Assembly: GCF_003070885.1 (NCBI RefSeq)
Contig: NZ_CP028913.1
Coordinates: 868,001 to 932,000, forward strand
Origin: Agromyces badenianii
GTDB lineage: Bacteria; Actinomycetota; Actinomycetes; Actinomycetales; Microbacteriaceae
DNA: 64,000 nt
Direction: 5' to 3'
Part shown: in pieces, positions 8,068-17,479 of the stretch
How the letters are laid out: the number at the start of each line of letters is the position of its first letter
How positions within the stretch are numbered: the first letter of the stretch is position 1
Position numbers and translations under genes: made by a program
Notes under the pieces: model-generated
What the model saw: the letters and a program-made list of their open reading frames with translations, nothing else
The model's database searches: none
What the model was told of the DNA's origin: nothing

Positions 8068-9246
8068 TCACCGCACCGTCAGGTCGAGCCGCCGACCGCC
8101 GAGCGAGCGGGGCAGCGCCGCGATCTGCGCGGCGACCTGCTCGATCGCACGGGCCGCCGGATCATCGGGCTCGCCGAGCACCACCGGCATGCCGTCGTCG
8201 CCGCCGCGGCGCAGTGCCACGCTGAGCGGAACGCTCGCGAGGAGCGGCACCGGCTCGGGCTGGCCCGCCGACAGTCGTTCGGCGACGATCGCGCCACCGC
8301 CGGCGCCGAAGAGTTCGAGCACGTCGCCGCCGGGCTGGGCGAACCCGGCCATGTTCTCGACGACGCCCACGATCTTCTGGCCGGTCTGTCGCGCCACGAC
8401 GCCCGAGCGCTCGGCCACGTCGGCCGCCGCGGGCTGCGGAGTGGTCACGACGACGACCTCGGCGTTCGGCAGCAGCTGGCCGAGCGAGATCGCGACGTCG
8501 CCGGTGCCGGGCGGCAGGTCGACGAGCAGCACGTCGAGGTCGCCGAAGTACACGTCGGTGAGGAACTGCGACAGCGTGCGGTGCAGCATCGGCCCGCGCC
8601 AGGCGACGGCGACGGATGAGGCGCGCCCGCCCTCTTCGGAGGGTTCGACGAACATGCCGATCGAGATCACCTTCACGCCGTGCGCGACGGGCGGGAGGAT
8701 CATCTCGTCGACCCTGGTCGGCCGCGCGGCGAGCCCGGACGCGTCGACCAGTCCGAGCAGGCCGGGGATGGAGAACCCGTGCACGTCGGCGTCGACGAGG
8801 CCGACCGAGAGGCCGCGCGCCGCGAGGGCCACGGCGAGGTTCGCGGTGATCGTGGACTTGCCGACGCCGCCCTTGCCGCTCGTGACCGCGATCACGCGGG
8901 TGAGACTGCCGGGTCCGAAGGGGTTGCCGCGGGCGGCGCGGCCGCCGCGAAGTCGCTCGGTGAGGGCGGCGCGCTGCTCGGGGGTCATCACCGAGAGCAC
9001 GACGTCGGCGTTGCCGGCCCCGGCGACCGATTCCGCGGCCTGTCGCACATCGCGTTCGATGCGGTCTGATGCGGGGCATCCGACGATCGTCAGGCGGATG
9101 CCGACCTCGACCCGGCCGTCGTCGCCCGCGACGACCCGGTCGACCATGTCGAGCTCGGTGACGGGCTTTCGGATCTCGGGGTCGATGACGCCGGTGAGCG
9201 CGGCGCGAACGGCGGCTTCGAGTGCGACCGGGTCAGCGGCTGGCAT
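8068..9246 (-). CDS. mrp: Mrp/NBP35-type P-loop ATPase, Fe-S carrier
   Basis: A 392-residue protein with an N-terminal MIP18/DUF59 domain (residues 1-95; VIDPEIRKPV) fused to a Mrp ATPase. The deviant Walker A SGKGGVGKST is at about 123-132, and DVLLVDLPPGTGD provides the switch region. Homologues carry Fe-S clusters to apo-proteins. The C-terminal CxxC of ApbC-type carriers is not present; the only clear Cys is in GCPAS of the DUF59 domain. It overlaps the upstream DUF1003 gene by 14 bp, so translation is probably coupled. Family certain; client proteins unknown. Confidence 0.9.
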   Translation of the reverse strand: MPAADPVALEAAVRAALTGVIDPEIRKPVTELDMVDRVVAGDDGRVEVGIRLTIVGCPASDRIERDVRQAAESVAGAGNADVVLSVMTPEQRAALTERLRGGRAARGNPFGPGSLTRVIAVTSGKGGVGKSTITANLAVALAARGLSVGLVDADVHGFSIPGLLGLVDASGLAARPTRVDEMILPPVAHGVKVISIGMFVEPSEEGGRASSVAVAWRGPMLHRTLSQFLTDVYFGDLDVLLVDLPPGTGDVAISLGQLLPNAEVVVVTTPQPAAADVAERSGVVARQTGQKIVGVVENMAGFAQPGGDVLELFGAGGGAIVAERLSAGQPEPVPLLASVPLSVALRRGGDDGMPVVLGEPDDPAARAIEQVAAQIAALPRSLGGRRLDLTVR

Positions 9247-9766
9247 GCTCGGCGTCCTCCTCGTCGCGCTCGTCGTCGCGCCGATCGAGCTCTTCGATGA
9301 TCGCGCGCAGCTCGGCGCGGATGAACTCCTTCGACGCCAGGTCTCTCATGGCCAGGCGCAGCGCCACGACCTCGCGGGCGAGGTACTCGGTGTCGGCGAG
9401 GTTGCGCTCTGCACGCTGGCGGTCCTGCTCGATCTGCACGCGGTCGCGGTCGTCTTGACGGTTCTGTGCGAGCAGGATGAGGGGTGCCGCGTACGAGGCC
9501 TGCAGCGAGAGCACGAGGGTGAGCGCGGTGAAGCCGATCGCGATGGAGTCGAAGCGCCATTCCACGGGCGCGAACGTGTTCCAGACCATCCAGCCGATCG
9601 CGAACACCGACAGGCCGAGCAGGAAGCCCGGGGTGCCCATGCCGCGAGCGACCCATTCGGTGAAGCGACCGAACCGGTCGCTGTCGCCAGATCCGCGGAA
9701 GGACGGAGCGCGGCGCGTGCCCTTCGGGGTGTCGAATCGCCGCTCGTCTGCGTCAGCGCGTGCCAT
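9233..9766 (-). CDS. DUF1003 family membrane protein
   Basis: A 177-residue protein with two membrane helices (GFLLGLSVFAIGWMVWNTF and a second through FTALTLVLSLQASYAAPLIL), followed by the family hallmark LAQNRQDDRDR and a charged coiled-coil tail of about 75 residues. DUF1003 has no proven function. A very strong ribosome site (AGGAGGGCAGGAG) abuts the ATG. It overlaps the gene before it and the gene after it by 14 bp each, forming a tight operon with the MgtE/CBS protein and Mrp. M. tuberculosis Rv1231c holds the same position (from memory). Confidence 0.88.
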   Translation of the reverse strand: MARADADERRFDTPKGTRRAPSFRGSGDSDRFGRFTEWVARGMGTPGFLLGLSVFAIGWMVWNTFAPVEWRFDSIAIGFTALTLVLSLQASYAAPLILLAQNRQDDRDRVQIEQDRQRAERNLADTEYLAREVVALRLAMRDLASKEFIRAELRAIIEELDRRDDERDEEDAEHASR

Positions 9767-11081
9767 CTCCTGCCCTCCTTCCGTGTGAAATGGGGATACT
9801 CCCCGTCGTCAGTTGGGCACGCGCGGCTGCGCGGCGCCCCACCTCGGCTTCTTCGGGATGACTTCGCCAGTCATCTGGCAGGAGGTAGTCGAGCACGTCG
9901 TCAATCGTCACCACCCCGACGAGTCGTTGCTTCTCGTCGACGACCGGCACCGAGACGAGGTCGTAGCTCGCGAGGATGCGGCTGACCTCGGCGGCCGAGG
10001 TGTCGGCGCGCACGGGCTCGAGGCCCTGGTCGATGAGCGTGCCGAGCCGTTCGTGCGGGGGATAGCGGAGCATGCGCTGGAAGTGCACGATGCCGAGGAA
10101 CCGCCCCGTGGGAGGTTCGTACGGCGGCAGCGTGACGCACACCGCTGCGCCGAGGGCGGGCGGAAGGTCGTGCCGTCGGATGAGGGCGAGGCCCTCGGCG
10201 ACGGTCGCGTCGGCCGAGACGATGATGGGCTCGGTCGTCATGAGGCCGCCGGCGGTTTCGGGCTCGTACGACAGGAGGAAGCGCACGTCGTCGGCCTCTT
10301 CGGGCTCCATGAGCTCGAGCAGGTGCTCGCCGCGCTCTTCGGGGAGCTGCGCGATGAGGTCGGCGGCGTCGTCGGGCTGCATGTGGTCGAGCACGTCGGC
10401 GGCCCGATCGTCGCCGAGGCCGGCGAGGATCACCACCTGATCGGACTCTGGCATCTCTTCGAGCACGTCGGCGAGCCGGTCGTCGGAGAGCTCTTCGGCG
10501 ACCTCCTGGCGGCGCTGGGCCGGAAGATCGAGCAGCGTGCTCGCGAGGTCGGCCGGCTTCAGCTCGGAGTAGGCCGCGATGAGGTGCTCGGCCGACTGCG
10601 CCTCGCCGCTCGGGTTCGCCTCGCGCACCTCACGCCACGTGACGTACGCCGATTGCCCTTTCGAGAACGGCGATGCACCCTTCGGGCGACGCACGAAGAG
10701 CTGGTCGACCTGCCACTCGCCGGGCTCCTGCTCCTCGATCGCGACGTCTTCGATCGTCGCCTCGCCCGAGCCGTCGATGAAGGCCACCTTGCGGCCGATC
10801 ATCTCGGCGATCACGCGCACTTCACCGCCGCGCTGCTCGAAGCGGCGCAGGTTGATGAGACCCGTGGTGATGATCTGGCCGCCGCCGATCGAGGTGACCC
10901 GGCCGATCGACACGAACACGCGGCGCTTGCCTGGAATCTCGACGATGAGGCCGACGACCCGTGGTGGGTCGCTCTTGCGGTACACGACGAGGACGTCGCG
11001 CACCTTGCCGACCCGATCGCCTGCGGGGTCGAAGACGGCGCACCCGGCGAGTCGGGCGACGAAGACTCTCGTGGCGCTCAC
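9753..11081 (-). CDS. MgtE intracellular-domain / CBS-pair protein without a transport domain
   Basis: A 442-residue soluble protein. The N-terminal half has PRC-barrel-like repeats (GDRVGKVRDVLVVYRKSD). A helical MgtE-N superhelix follows (LADVLEEMPESDQVVIL, AADVLDHMQPDDAADLI), then two CBS motifs (MTTEPIIVSADATVAEGL; VPVVDEKQRLVGVVTIDDVLDYL). MgtE channels have the same sensor parts plus a membrane pore, which is absent here, so this looks like a stand-alone Mg2+- or nucleotide-sensing regulator. I chose GTG 11081 because TAAGTT lies seven bases upstream; the longer in-frame extension has no support. It is the first gene of a four-gene operon and divergent from a stress protein. Confidence 0.87.
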   Translation of the reverse strand: MSATRVFVARLAGCAVFDPAGDRVGKVRDVLVVYRKSDPPRVVGLIVEIPGKRRVFVSIGRVTSIGGGQIITTGLINLRRFEQRGGEVRVIAEMIGRKVAFIDGSGEATIEDVAIEEQEPGEWQVDQLFVRRPKGASPFSKGQSAYVTWREVREANPSGEAQSAEHLIAAYSELKPADLASTLLDLPAQRRQEVAEELSDDRLADVLEEMPESDQVVILAGLGDDRAADVLDHMQPDDAADLIAQLPEERGEHLLELMEPEEADDVRFLLSYEPETAGGLMTTEPIIVSADATVAEGLALIRRHDLPPALGAAVCVTLPPYEPPTGRFLGIVHFQRMLRYPPHERLGTLIDQGLEPVRADTSAAEVSRILASYDLVSVPVVDEKQRLVGVVTIDDVLDYLLPDDWRSHPEEAEVGRRAAARAQLTTGSIPISHGRRAGDGTR

Positions 11082-11183
11082 GCCTACCAACTTAGTCCCG
11101 GATGCCGCGTGTGACCCGATTCCCGGCAGCTTCGCGGCTCGCTGCTCGGCCGTGCGCCGACGTCCACGTGGGAGAATGACCGG

Positions 11184-11918
11184 GTGAGCAATCAATCGCC
11201 GTTCGGCGGCCGCGTGGGCCGAGCATTCCCGACCCTGCCCAAGGGGGAGACGGTCGCGAGCTTCGAGACCTATGCCGAGGCGCAGGCCGCGGTCGACGCG
11301 CTGGCCAAGGCCGAGTTCCCCGTGAAGGAGCTCGCGATCGTCGGCACCGACCTGACGAGCGTCGAACGCATCACCGGCAAGCTCTCGTGGGGCCGAGCCG
11401 CGGGTGCCGGCGCACTGTCGGGTGCGTGGTTCGGAACGTTCCTCGGCCTGTTGTTCTTCATCTTCGCCCCAACCGGCGCCTCGATCGGCATCCTCATCTC
11501 CGCGGTGCTGATCGGTGCGGGTTTCGGCATGATCTTCAGCGTGGTCTCGTACTCACTGAACCGCCGCCGCCGTGACTTCACCTCGGTCATGCAGGTGCTC
11601 GCGACGCGCTACGCGATCATCGCCGAAACGGCGCACGTCGAACGTGCCCGCAGCGTGCTCGGCGTCGATGCGCCGGCCCCTCAGCGCCCGGTAGCGGCGC
11701 CGGCCCAGGCACCCGAGACCGGCGGGCGTCCGCTGAGCTACGGCGAGGCGACGGATGCCGCGCGGCGCGCCGCGGCCGAAGCGGCCCGTGCCGGTCAGGC
11801 CCCGGTCAGGCCCCGATACGGCGAGCTCGCACCGTCGAGCGACGCCGGCGCCGACGCATCCGCTTCGCCTGAGAGCGCGGATGCCGCTCCTGCGGACCCG
11901 CCCGCCACGGAGCGCTGA
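11184..11918 (+). CDS. general stress protein 17M-like membrane protein
   Basis: A 244-residue protein with an N-terminal YflT/GSP17M domain (ASFETYAEAQAAVDAL, then ELAIVGTDL). A glycine-rich helical hairpin follows (GAGALSGAWFGTFLGLLFF and SIGILISAVLIGAGFGM), then an Ala/Pro/Asp-rich disordered tail of about 90 residues. The family is linked to general stress responses; a molecular function is not established. GAGAAT six bases upstream of GTG 11184 suggests a leaderless transcript. It is divergent from the MgtE-like operon, as Rv1234 is from Rv1232c in M. tuberculosis (from memory). Confidence 0.85.
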   Translation: MSNQSPFGGRVGRAFPTLPKGETVASFETYAEAQAAVDALAKAEFPVKELAIVGTDLTSVERITGKLSWGRAAGAGALSGAWFGTFLGLLFFIFAPTGASIGILISAVLIGAGFGMIFSVVSYSLNRRRRDFTSVMQVLATRYAIIAETAHVERARSVLGVDAPAPQRPVAAPAQAPETGGRPLSYGEATDAARRAAAEAARAGQAPVRPRYGELAPSSDAGADASASPESADAAPADPPATER

Positions 11919-11987
11919 GCCCAGCCGACATCGGTTCGCGTGAGAGCGGACTCCCAGACGCGCGATACGCGACCGCCCGCTGACGGG

Positions 11988-13556
11988 TCAGCTGGCTCCG
12001 CGCACCCACGCCTCGACCTCGTCGGCCGTGCGCGGGATGCCGGCCGAGAGGTTCTCGGCGCCGCTCGACGTCACGACGATGTCGTCTTCGATGCGCACAC
12101 CGATGCCGCGGAACTCGGCGGGCACCGTCAGGTCGTCGGGCTGGAAGTAGAGGCCGGGCTCGATGGTGAACACCATGCCGGGCTCGAGCACGCCGTCCAT
12201 GTACATCTCGCGTCGCGCCTGGGCGCAGTCGTGCACGTCGAGGCCCAGGTGGTGGCTCGTGCCGTGCACCATGTAGCGGCGGTGGAACTGGTTGTCGGGC
12301 TCGAGCGACTCCTCGGCCGATACCGGCAGGAACCCCCACTCGGCGGTCTTGCGGGCGATGACCTGCATCGCGGCCGCGTGCACCTCGCGGAACACCGCTC
12401 CGGGCTTCACGACGGCGAAGGCGGCGTCCGCAGCCTCGAGCACGGCCTCGTAGACCTGCCGCTGCACGGCCGAGAACGTGCCGTTCACCGGGAAGGTGCG
12501 GGTGATGTCGGCGGTGTAGTAGCTGTCCATCTCGACGCCGGCGTCGAGCAGCACGAGGTCGCCGGGCACGACGGGGCCGTCGTTGCGGGTCCAGTGCAGC
12601 ACGGTCGCGTGCGGACCGGCCGCGGCGATCGAGCCGTAGCCGACGTCATTGCCGTCGAGTCGGGCACGGGTCGCGAAGACGCCCTCGATGACGCGCTCGC
12701 CGCGCACCTCGGCCGTGATGCGCGGAAGCTCTTCGAGCACCTCGGTGAAGCCGCGCTGCGTCGCATCGATCGCGGCGCGCATCTCGGCGAGCTCGTACTC
12801 GTCTTTCACGAGCCGCAGCTCGGAGAGCACCCGGGCGAGCTCGGCGTCGGGCTCGTGCGAGCCGCCGATCTCGAGCGAGAACGGGGCATCCGAGGCGTTC
12901 GTCGACAGCGCCTGCTCGGCGGCGAAGCGGATGCGGGCGTGGTCGATGCGCTCGGTGACGGATGCGTCGGCCTCGCGCAGCACGAGGGTGGCCGTGTCGA
13001 CGGCGTCGACGACGTGGTCGAACTCCTCGAGGCCGCGGGTCGCGATCGCGAGGTCGGCGGCGACGTGGGCGAGCGAGGGGCGAGCGCCGATCCAGAACTC
13101 GCCGATCGCCGCGTTCGCGTAGAACTCCTCGGAGTCGCGCCCGGCACGCTCACGGAAGTACACCGTCGTCTCGTGCCCGCCGGTCGTCGGCTCGAACACG
13201 AGCACCGCGCCCGGCTCGGAGTCGGAGCCCCATCCGGTGAGGTGGGCGAACGCCGAGTGCGCTCGGAACGGGTAGTCGGTGTCGTTCGCCCGCTGCTTCA
13301 TGTCGCCCGCGGGCACGATGAGCCGCTGCCCGGTGAACGCGGCCGAGACCTTCGCGCGGCGTTCGGCGGCGAACGCCGCCTGCTCACGGGCCGGCGGGAG
13401 CGTCTCTTCGCGAGCGGCCCAGCCGCTGCCGATGAAACTCTTGAAGCCTTCGGAACCGGGCGTCGTCGAACGGTTCGTGTCGCGGATCGTCTCTTCACTC
13501 GCGCTCGTCGCGGGGGTCGCCGTCTCGGTCGTCGAGGTGTCGCTGGTGTTGGCCAT
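11988..13556 (-). CDS. Xaa-Pro aminopeptidase (M24 family)
   Basis: A 522-residue aminopeptidase P. The first half is the creatinase-N domain; the C-terminal pita-bread domain carries the dimetal ligands: two Asp in DAGVEMDSYYTADITR, His in HGTSHHLGLDVHD, and Glu in TIEPGLY and GVRIEDD. It removes N-terminal residues ahead of proline in the cytoplasm. The first 35 residues are Thr/Ser/Ala-rich and look disordered. GAGAAT seven bases before ATG 13556 makes this the preferred start over an ATG three codons upstream. It lies downstream of an EEP-family gene on the same strand. Confidence 0.92.
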   Translation of the reverse strand: MANTSDTSTTETATPATSASEETIRDTNRSTTPGSEGFKSFIGSGWAAREETLPPAREQAAFAAERRAKVSAAFTGQRLIVPAGDMKQRANDTDYPFRAHSAFAHLTGWGSDSEPGAVLVFEPTTGGHETTVYFRERAGRDSEEFYANAAIGEFWIGARPSLAHVAADLAIATRGLEEFDHVVDAVDTATLVLREADASVTERIDHARIRFAAEQALSTNASDAPFSLEIGGSHEPDAELARVLSELRLVKDEYELAEMRAAIDATQRGFTEVLEELPRITAEVRGERVIEGVFATRARLDGNDVGYGSIAAAGPHATVLHWTRNDGPVVPGDLVLLDAGVEMDSYYTADITRTFPVNGTFSAVQRQVYEAVLEAADAAFAVVKPGAVFREVHAAAMQVIARKTAEWGFLPVSAEESLEPDNQFHRRYMVHGTSHHLGLDVHDCAQARREMYMDGVLEPGMVFTIEPGLYFQPDDLTVPAEFRGIGVRIEDDIVVTSSGAENLSAGIPRTADEVEAWVRGAS

Positions 13557-13646
13557 GCGATCCATTCTCGCACCGCCGGCTGACCGTCGGGTCGGTCTCG
13601 AGACGAGGGCCCGTCGGCTCGGGGCCCGGTGCTCGGGGCTCGGGGC

Positions 13647-14669
13647 TCAGCCGGTCGCGACGAGCGTCGCCACGACGGGCCGGTGATCACTGCCCGCGTC
13701 GTCGTAGCCCTGCAGCACCTCGAACGCCGCGACATCCCAGTTCGGAGTCGCGAGCACGTGGTCGATGGGGCTGCCGAGGAACGGCGGTGCGTCGGTCGGC
13801 CAGGTGCCGACGCCCGCGGCACCCGCCTGCGCCGCGGCATCCGTGCATCGACCGAGGTCGGCGCCGTCGACGCCGCGCCCGGCGAAGTGATCGAGCGTCG
13901 CGTTGAAGTCGCCCGCCATGATGACGTCGTCGCCCGCGCACTGTTCGGCGAGCCACTCGAGGTCGCTGCGCCAGTTGCGCAGCTCCCAGCGGATGGGCGC
14001 CACCGCGTGCACCGCGACGATGCGGGGCCCGTCGCCGTCGACCGGGTCGGCGACGACGCTCGGCAGGGTGTTCGTGTTGCCGGGCGGGCCGGGCACCTCG
14101 GCCGAGACCACCTCGTAGTCGCCGAGATCGGGGCTGATCAGAATCGTCGTCGACCGGGCCTTCGCGATGTCGTCGTACGCGAGCGTGTGCACCCACATGG
14201 GGCTCCCTCCTTCGCGCATCGCGATCGCGACCTCCTCGCCGAGCGGGTCGGTGGTTTCGGGCAGCACCACGACGTCAGCACCCCGCTCGAGCGCCAGACC
14301 CGCGATCGTCGACGCCTCGGGCACCTCGCCGAGCGTGTTCCACGAGAGCACCGTCACCGAGTCGGGGCGCGTCGCCGAGGCATCCGAACCGCCGAAGCCC
14401 CTGGCCGTGAGCACGGCGACGTTGGCGACGGCGAAGAGGGCGAGCACCGCCGCCATCGCGAAGGCGAAGAAGCGCAACGGCCGCGCGAGGGCGAGCAGCA
14501 GGAACACGATCGTCGCGACCGCACCGCCCGCGGCCGCCGTGCCTCGGAGCGCCACGACATGCGCGGCGACCCATTGGTTCTGCAGGCCGAAGCCCTGCGG
14601 CCACACGAACACGAGCGCCACGACAGCGGTGCCGAGCACGATGGCCCAGCCGAGGATGCGGGGGAGCAT
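13647..14669 (-). CDS. membrane-anchored endonuclease/exonuclease/phosphatase family protein
   Basis: A 340-residue protein. Three membrane helices fill residues 5-95, then an EEP hydrolase domain, probably outside the cell. Family landmarks are VLSWNTLGEV (Asn), VVLPETTDP (metal-binding Glu), AVHAVAP, MAGDFNATLDH (catalytic Asp/Asn) and the terminal GSDHRPVVA (Asp-His). Members cleave nucleic acids or phospholipid and inositol phosphates; specificity is not readable. TAGGGT lies seven bases before the ATG, giving a leaderless mRNA, divergent from the PHP gene. Confidence 0.87.
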   Translation of the reverse strand: MLPRILGWAIVLGTAVVALVFVWPQGFGLQNQWVAAHVVALRGTAAAGGAVATIVFLLLALARPLRFFAFAMAAVLALFAVANVAVLTARGFGGSDASATRPDSVTVLSWNTLGEVPEASTIAGLALERGADVVVLPETTDPLGEEVAIAMREGGSPMWVHTLAYDDIAKARSTTILISPDLGDYEVVSAEVPGPPGNTNTLPSVVADPVDGDGPRIVAVHAVAPIRWELRNWRSDLEWLAEQCAGDDVIMAGDFNATLDHFAGRGVDGADLGRCTDAAAQAGAAGVGTWPTDAPPFLGSPIDHVLATPNWDVAAFEVLQGYDDAGSDHRPVVATLVATG

Positions 14670-14766
14670 TCCATCAACCCTAGGCGAGGACGCGGGCGAG
14701 CTGTCGGGCGCGGCGCTGCCGATCAGCTGGGAGTACTCGGTGAGATGCCGCGGCTAGCATTGCAGG

Positions 14767-15636
14767 ATGCCCCACGCCCCCGTCGTCGCCGGCGAAGCCG
14801 ACCTGCACACGCATTCGACGGTCTCAGACGGCACCGAGGCTCCGGCCGTACTCCTGCGGCAGGCGGCGCGAGCAGGGCTCTGGGGCGTCGCGCTGACCGA
14901 CCACGATTCGACGAGCGGGTGGGCGGAGGCTTCCGCCGCCGTGGCGGAGACGGGTGTTGCACTCATTCCTGGAATGGAGCTCTCGACCCGCGAGGGCTAC
15001 ACGAGCGTGCACATGCTGGCGTACCTCATCGACCCGCTCGACGAAGCGCTGCTCGCCGAGACGTCGCGCATCCGCGAATCGCGGCTCGCTCGCGCCGAGG
15101 CGATCGTGCGCCGCATCGGGCGCGACTACGCCCTCACCTGGGACGACGTGCTCGCTCAGACCGTCGAGGGCACGACGATCGGCCGGCCGCACATCGCCGA
15201 TGCACTCGTGGCCCGCGGCCACGTCGCCACGCGCTCGGCGGCCTTCGACGGCATACTCCACCCGCGTGCGGGCTACGCGCAGCCGCACTACGCGCCCGAC
15301 CCGCTGACCGGCGTGCGACTCATCCGCGCCGCAGGCGGGGTGCCCGTGCTCGCGCATCCCGGCACCCGCGGCGCCGAGCGGGTCGTGCCGCCCGAACGGC
15401 TCGCGCAGCTCGTCGATGCGGGCCTCTTCGGACTCGAGGTCGACCACCCCGAGAACCGCGAAGACGCGAAGCCCCGGCTGCGCGAGCTCGCGGTGCGATT
15501 CGGCTTGCAGGTGACGGGGTCGAGCGACTACCACGGCTCCGGCAAGCCGAACCGGCTCGGCGAGTGCCGCACGGCGCCCGAGGTCGTCGAGCAGATCATC
15601 GCCGAGGGCCGGGGCAGCGCGCCGGTGCTGCCGTAG
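14767..15636 (+). CDS. PHP domain phosphoesterase (COG0613)
   Basis: A 289-residue PHP-fold metal hydrolase. Motifs in order: ADLHTHSTVSDG (about 12-23), ALTDHDST, IPGMELST, VLAHPGTRG and GSSDYHGSG, which together supply the His/Asp/Glu ligands for three metals. The family includes 5'-3' exoribonuclease/3',5'-nucleotide bisphosphate phosphatase (YciV/RNase AM), the most likely activity. TAGCAT six bases before the ATG marks a leaderless start. It is convergent with a DEAD-box helicase gene and they share a hairpin terminator. Confidence 0.88.
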   Translation: MPHAPVVAGEADLHTHSTVSDGTEAPAVLLRQAARAGLWGVALTDHDSTSGWAEASAAVAETGVALIPGMELSTREGYTSVHMLAYLIDPLDEALLAETSRIRESRLARAEAIVRRIGRDYALTWDDVLAQTVEGTTIGRPHIADALVARGHVATRSAAFDGILHPRAGYAQPHYAPDPLTGVRLIRAAGGVPVLAHPGTRGAERVVPPERLAQLVDAGLFGLEVDHPENREDAKPRLRELAVRFGLQVTGSSDYHGSGKPNRLGECRTAPEVVEQIIAEGRGSAPVLP

Positions 15637-15743
15637 CGCGCTTCCGGCGCGTATCGATCCGTCGAAGTTCGCCCCTCCCGGCCTTCGGTAGGGCGAACAT
15701 CGACGGATGATTCCGAGACCGGGAATGATGCGCCTCAGACCAC

Positions 15744-15775
15744 GAAGAGCGGATGCCGCGTGGCATCCGCTCTTC
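15744..15775. terminator. 14-bp hairpin terminator between convergent genes
   Basis: GAAGAGCGGATGCC (15744-15757) pairs perfectly with 15762-15775 around a GCGT loop. The same 14-bp stem recurs at 62743-62774. It separates the PHP gene from the DEAD-box gene. Confidence 0.8.
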
Positions 15776-15794
15776 GCGAAGTCGTTCGTGCGGG

Positions 15795-17336
15795 TTACGC
15801 CTGGGGCGTGGTGCCGCCGGTGCGCGGGCCGCGGCGACGGCGGCGACGCGGGGGAGCCGCGTTGCCGTCGTGGTGCTCGTGGCCCTTGCCGTCGTGCGTG
15901 CCCGTGCCGGGCTCCTTGACCGCGACGTCGGCAGACGAGTCGGACTTCGCGGAATCGGACGCTGTGGTCGACGCCTCACCCGAGGGACGGCCGCCGCGGG
16001 TGCGGTTGCGGGTGCGGTTGCGAGGTGCGCGCTCCGAACCGGCATCCGATCGCTCTGAGCGCCCCTCTGAACGGTCCTCGGAGCGCGCGCCGGACCGGCC
16101 CTCGTTGCGGCCGGCCGTGGCCGAGCGCGTCGGCGCGGCGACCGCGGACGACGGCTTCAGACGGCCCTTGGTGCCGGCGGGGATGTCGAGGTCGCTGAAG
16201 AGGTGCGGGCTCGACGAGTAGGTCTCGGTGGGCTCGGGCTGGCCGAACTCGAGGGCGCGGTTGATGAGTGCCCACTTGTGCAGGTCGTCCCAGTCGACGA
16301 ACGTCACGGCGATGCCGGTCTTGCCTGCTCGGCCGGTGCGGCCTACGCGGTGCAGGTACGCCTTGTCGTCGTCGGGGATGGTGTGGTTGATCACGTGCGT
16401 CACGTCGTCGACGTCGATGCCGCGCGCCGCGACATCCGTGGCGATGAGCACGTCTTTCTTGCCGGCCTTGAAGGCGGCCATGGCGCGCTCGCGCTGGTCT
16501 TGGTTCAGGTCGCCGTGCACCGCGGCCGCGTTGAAGCCGCGGTCGTTGAGCTCTTCGACGAGCTTGGCCGCCGCGCGCTTCGTGCGCGTGAAGATGACGG
16601 TCTTGCCGCGACCCTCGGCCTGGAGGATGCGCGAGATGACCTCGTCTTTGTCGAGCGAGTGCGCCCGGTAGACGAGGTGCTTGATGTTCGCCTGCGTGAG
16701 GCCCTCGTCGGGGTCGGTCGCGCGGATGTGGATGGGGCGCACCATGAAGCGGCGGGCGAGCGCCACGATCGGGCCGGGCATGGTGGCCGAGAAGAGCATC
16801 GTGTGGCGGGTCGCGGGCGTCTGCGCCATGAGCTTCTCGATGTCGGCGAGGAAGCCGAGGTCGAGCATCTTGTCGGCCTCGTCGAGCACCATCTCTTGCA
16901 CGTTCTTCAGTGAGAGGAGACGCTGCGAGGCGAGGTCGAGGAGGCGCCCGGGGGTGCCGACGACGATCTGCGCGCCGGCCTTGAGCTGCTCGATCTGGCC
17001 CTCGTAGGCCTTGCCGCCGTAGATCGACACGATCTTGGTCGGGCGGTTGGATGTCGCGAGCTCGAGGTCTTCGGTGACCTGCACGCACAGCTCGCGGGTC
17101 GGCACGACGACGAGCGCCTTGACGCCGGGCTCGGGGTCGTCGCCGAGGCGCTGGATGATCGGCAGGCCGAACCCGAAGGTCTTGCCGGTGCCGGTCTTGG
17201 CCTGGCCGATGATGTCCTGGCCTGCGAGGGCGAGGGGGATGGTCTGTTCCTGGATGGGGAAGGCATCGATGATGCCCTTCCCGGCGAGGGCGTCGACGAT
17301 GTCGGACGCGATGCCGAGGTCGGTGAAAGTGGTCAA
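15795..17336 (-). CDS. DEAD-box RNA helicase (RhlE/CsdA-like)
   Basis: A 513-residue ATP-dependent RNA helicase with all core motifs: Q motif FPIQEQTIPLAL, motif I AKTGTGKT, PTRELC, GTPGRLLD, motif II DEAD, SAT, ATDVAARGIDV and HRVGRTGRAGKTG. After residue 400 follows a disordered Arg/Ser/Glu/Gly tail with short repeats, typical of RNA-binding extensions in ribosome-assembly or cold-shock helicases. The start is uncertain: the protein aligns with its family from TTG 17336 (LTTFTDLGIAS), while GTG codons upstream would add an unlike Arg-rich leader. It is divergent from the ferritin-like gene, as Rv3211 is from Rv3210c (from memory). Confidence 0.9.
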   Translation of the reverse strand: MTTFTDLGIASDIVDALAGKGIIDAFPIQEQTIPLALAGQDIIGQAKTGTGKTFGFGLPIIQRLGDDPEPGVKALVVVPTRELCVQVTEDLELATSNRPTKIVSIYGGKAYEGQIEQLKAGAQIVVGTPGRLLDLASQRLLSLKNVQEMVLDEADKMLDLGFLADIEKLMAQTPATRHTMLFSATMPGPIVALARRFMVRPIHIRATDPDEGLTQANIKHLVYRAHSLDKDEVISRILQAEGRGKTVIFTRTKRAAAKLVEELNDRGFNAAAVHGDLNQDQRERAMAAFKAGKKDVLIATDVAARGIDVDDVTHVINHTIPDDDKAYLHRVGRTGRAGKTGIAVTFVDWDDLHKWALINRALEFGQPEPTETYSSSPHLFSDLDIPAGTKGRLKPSSAVAAPTRSATAGRNEGRSGARSEDRSEGRSERSDAGSERAPRNRTRNRTRGGRPSGEASTTASDSAKSDSSADVAVKEPGTGTHDGKGHEHHDGNAAPPRRRRRRGPRTGGTTPQA

Positions 17337-17479
17337 AAGTCTGCCTGTTCGTGGTGCTCGAGGTGGCGGTCGGAGGTGCGCCCTGATCTCAACCCCAGGC
17401 GCACGGCTGCGGATCCATCGCCCGCATGCACCCTCTACCCTATCCGAGACTGCCTGAACGCCTCGGATAGGCTGTCTGC

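Noticed and set aside
16008..16035. 12-bp repeats in the DEAD-box tail considered as a separate element
   Set aside because: They encode the Arg/Asn/Thr repeats of a disordered helicase tail.
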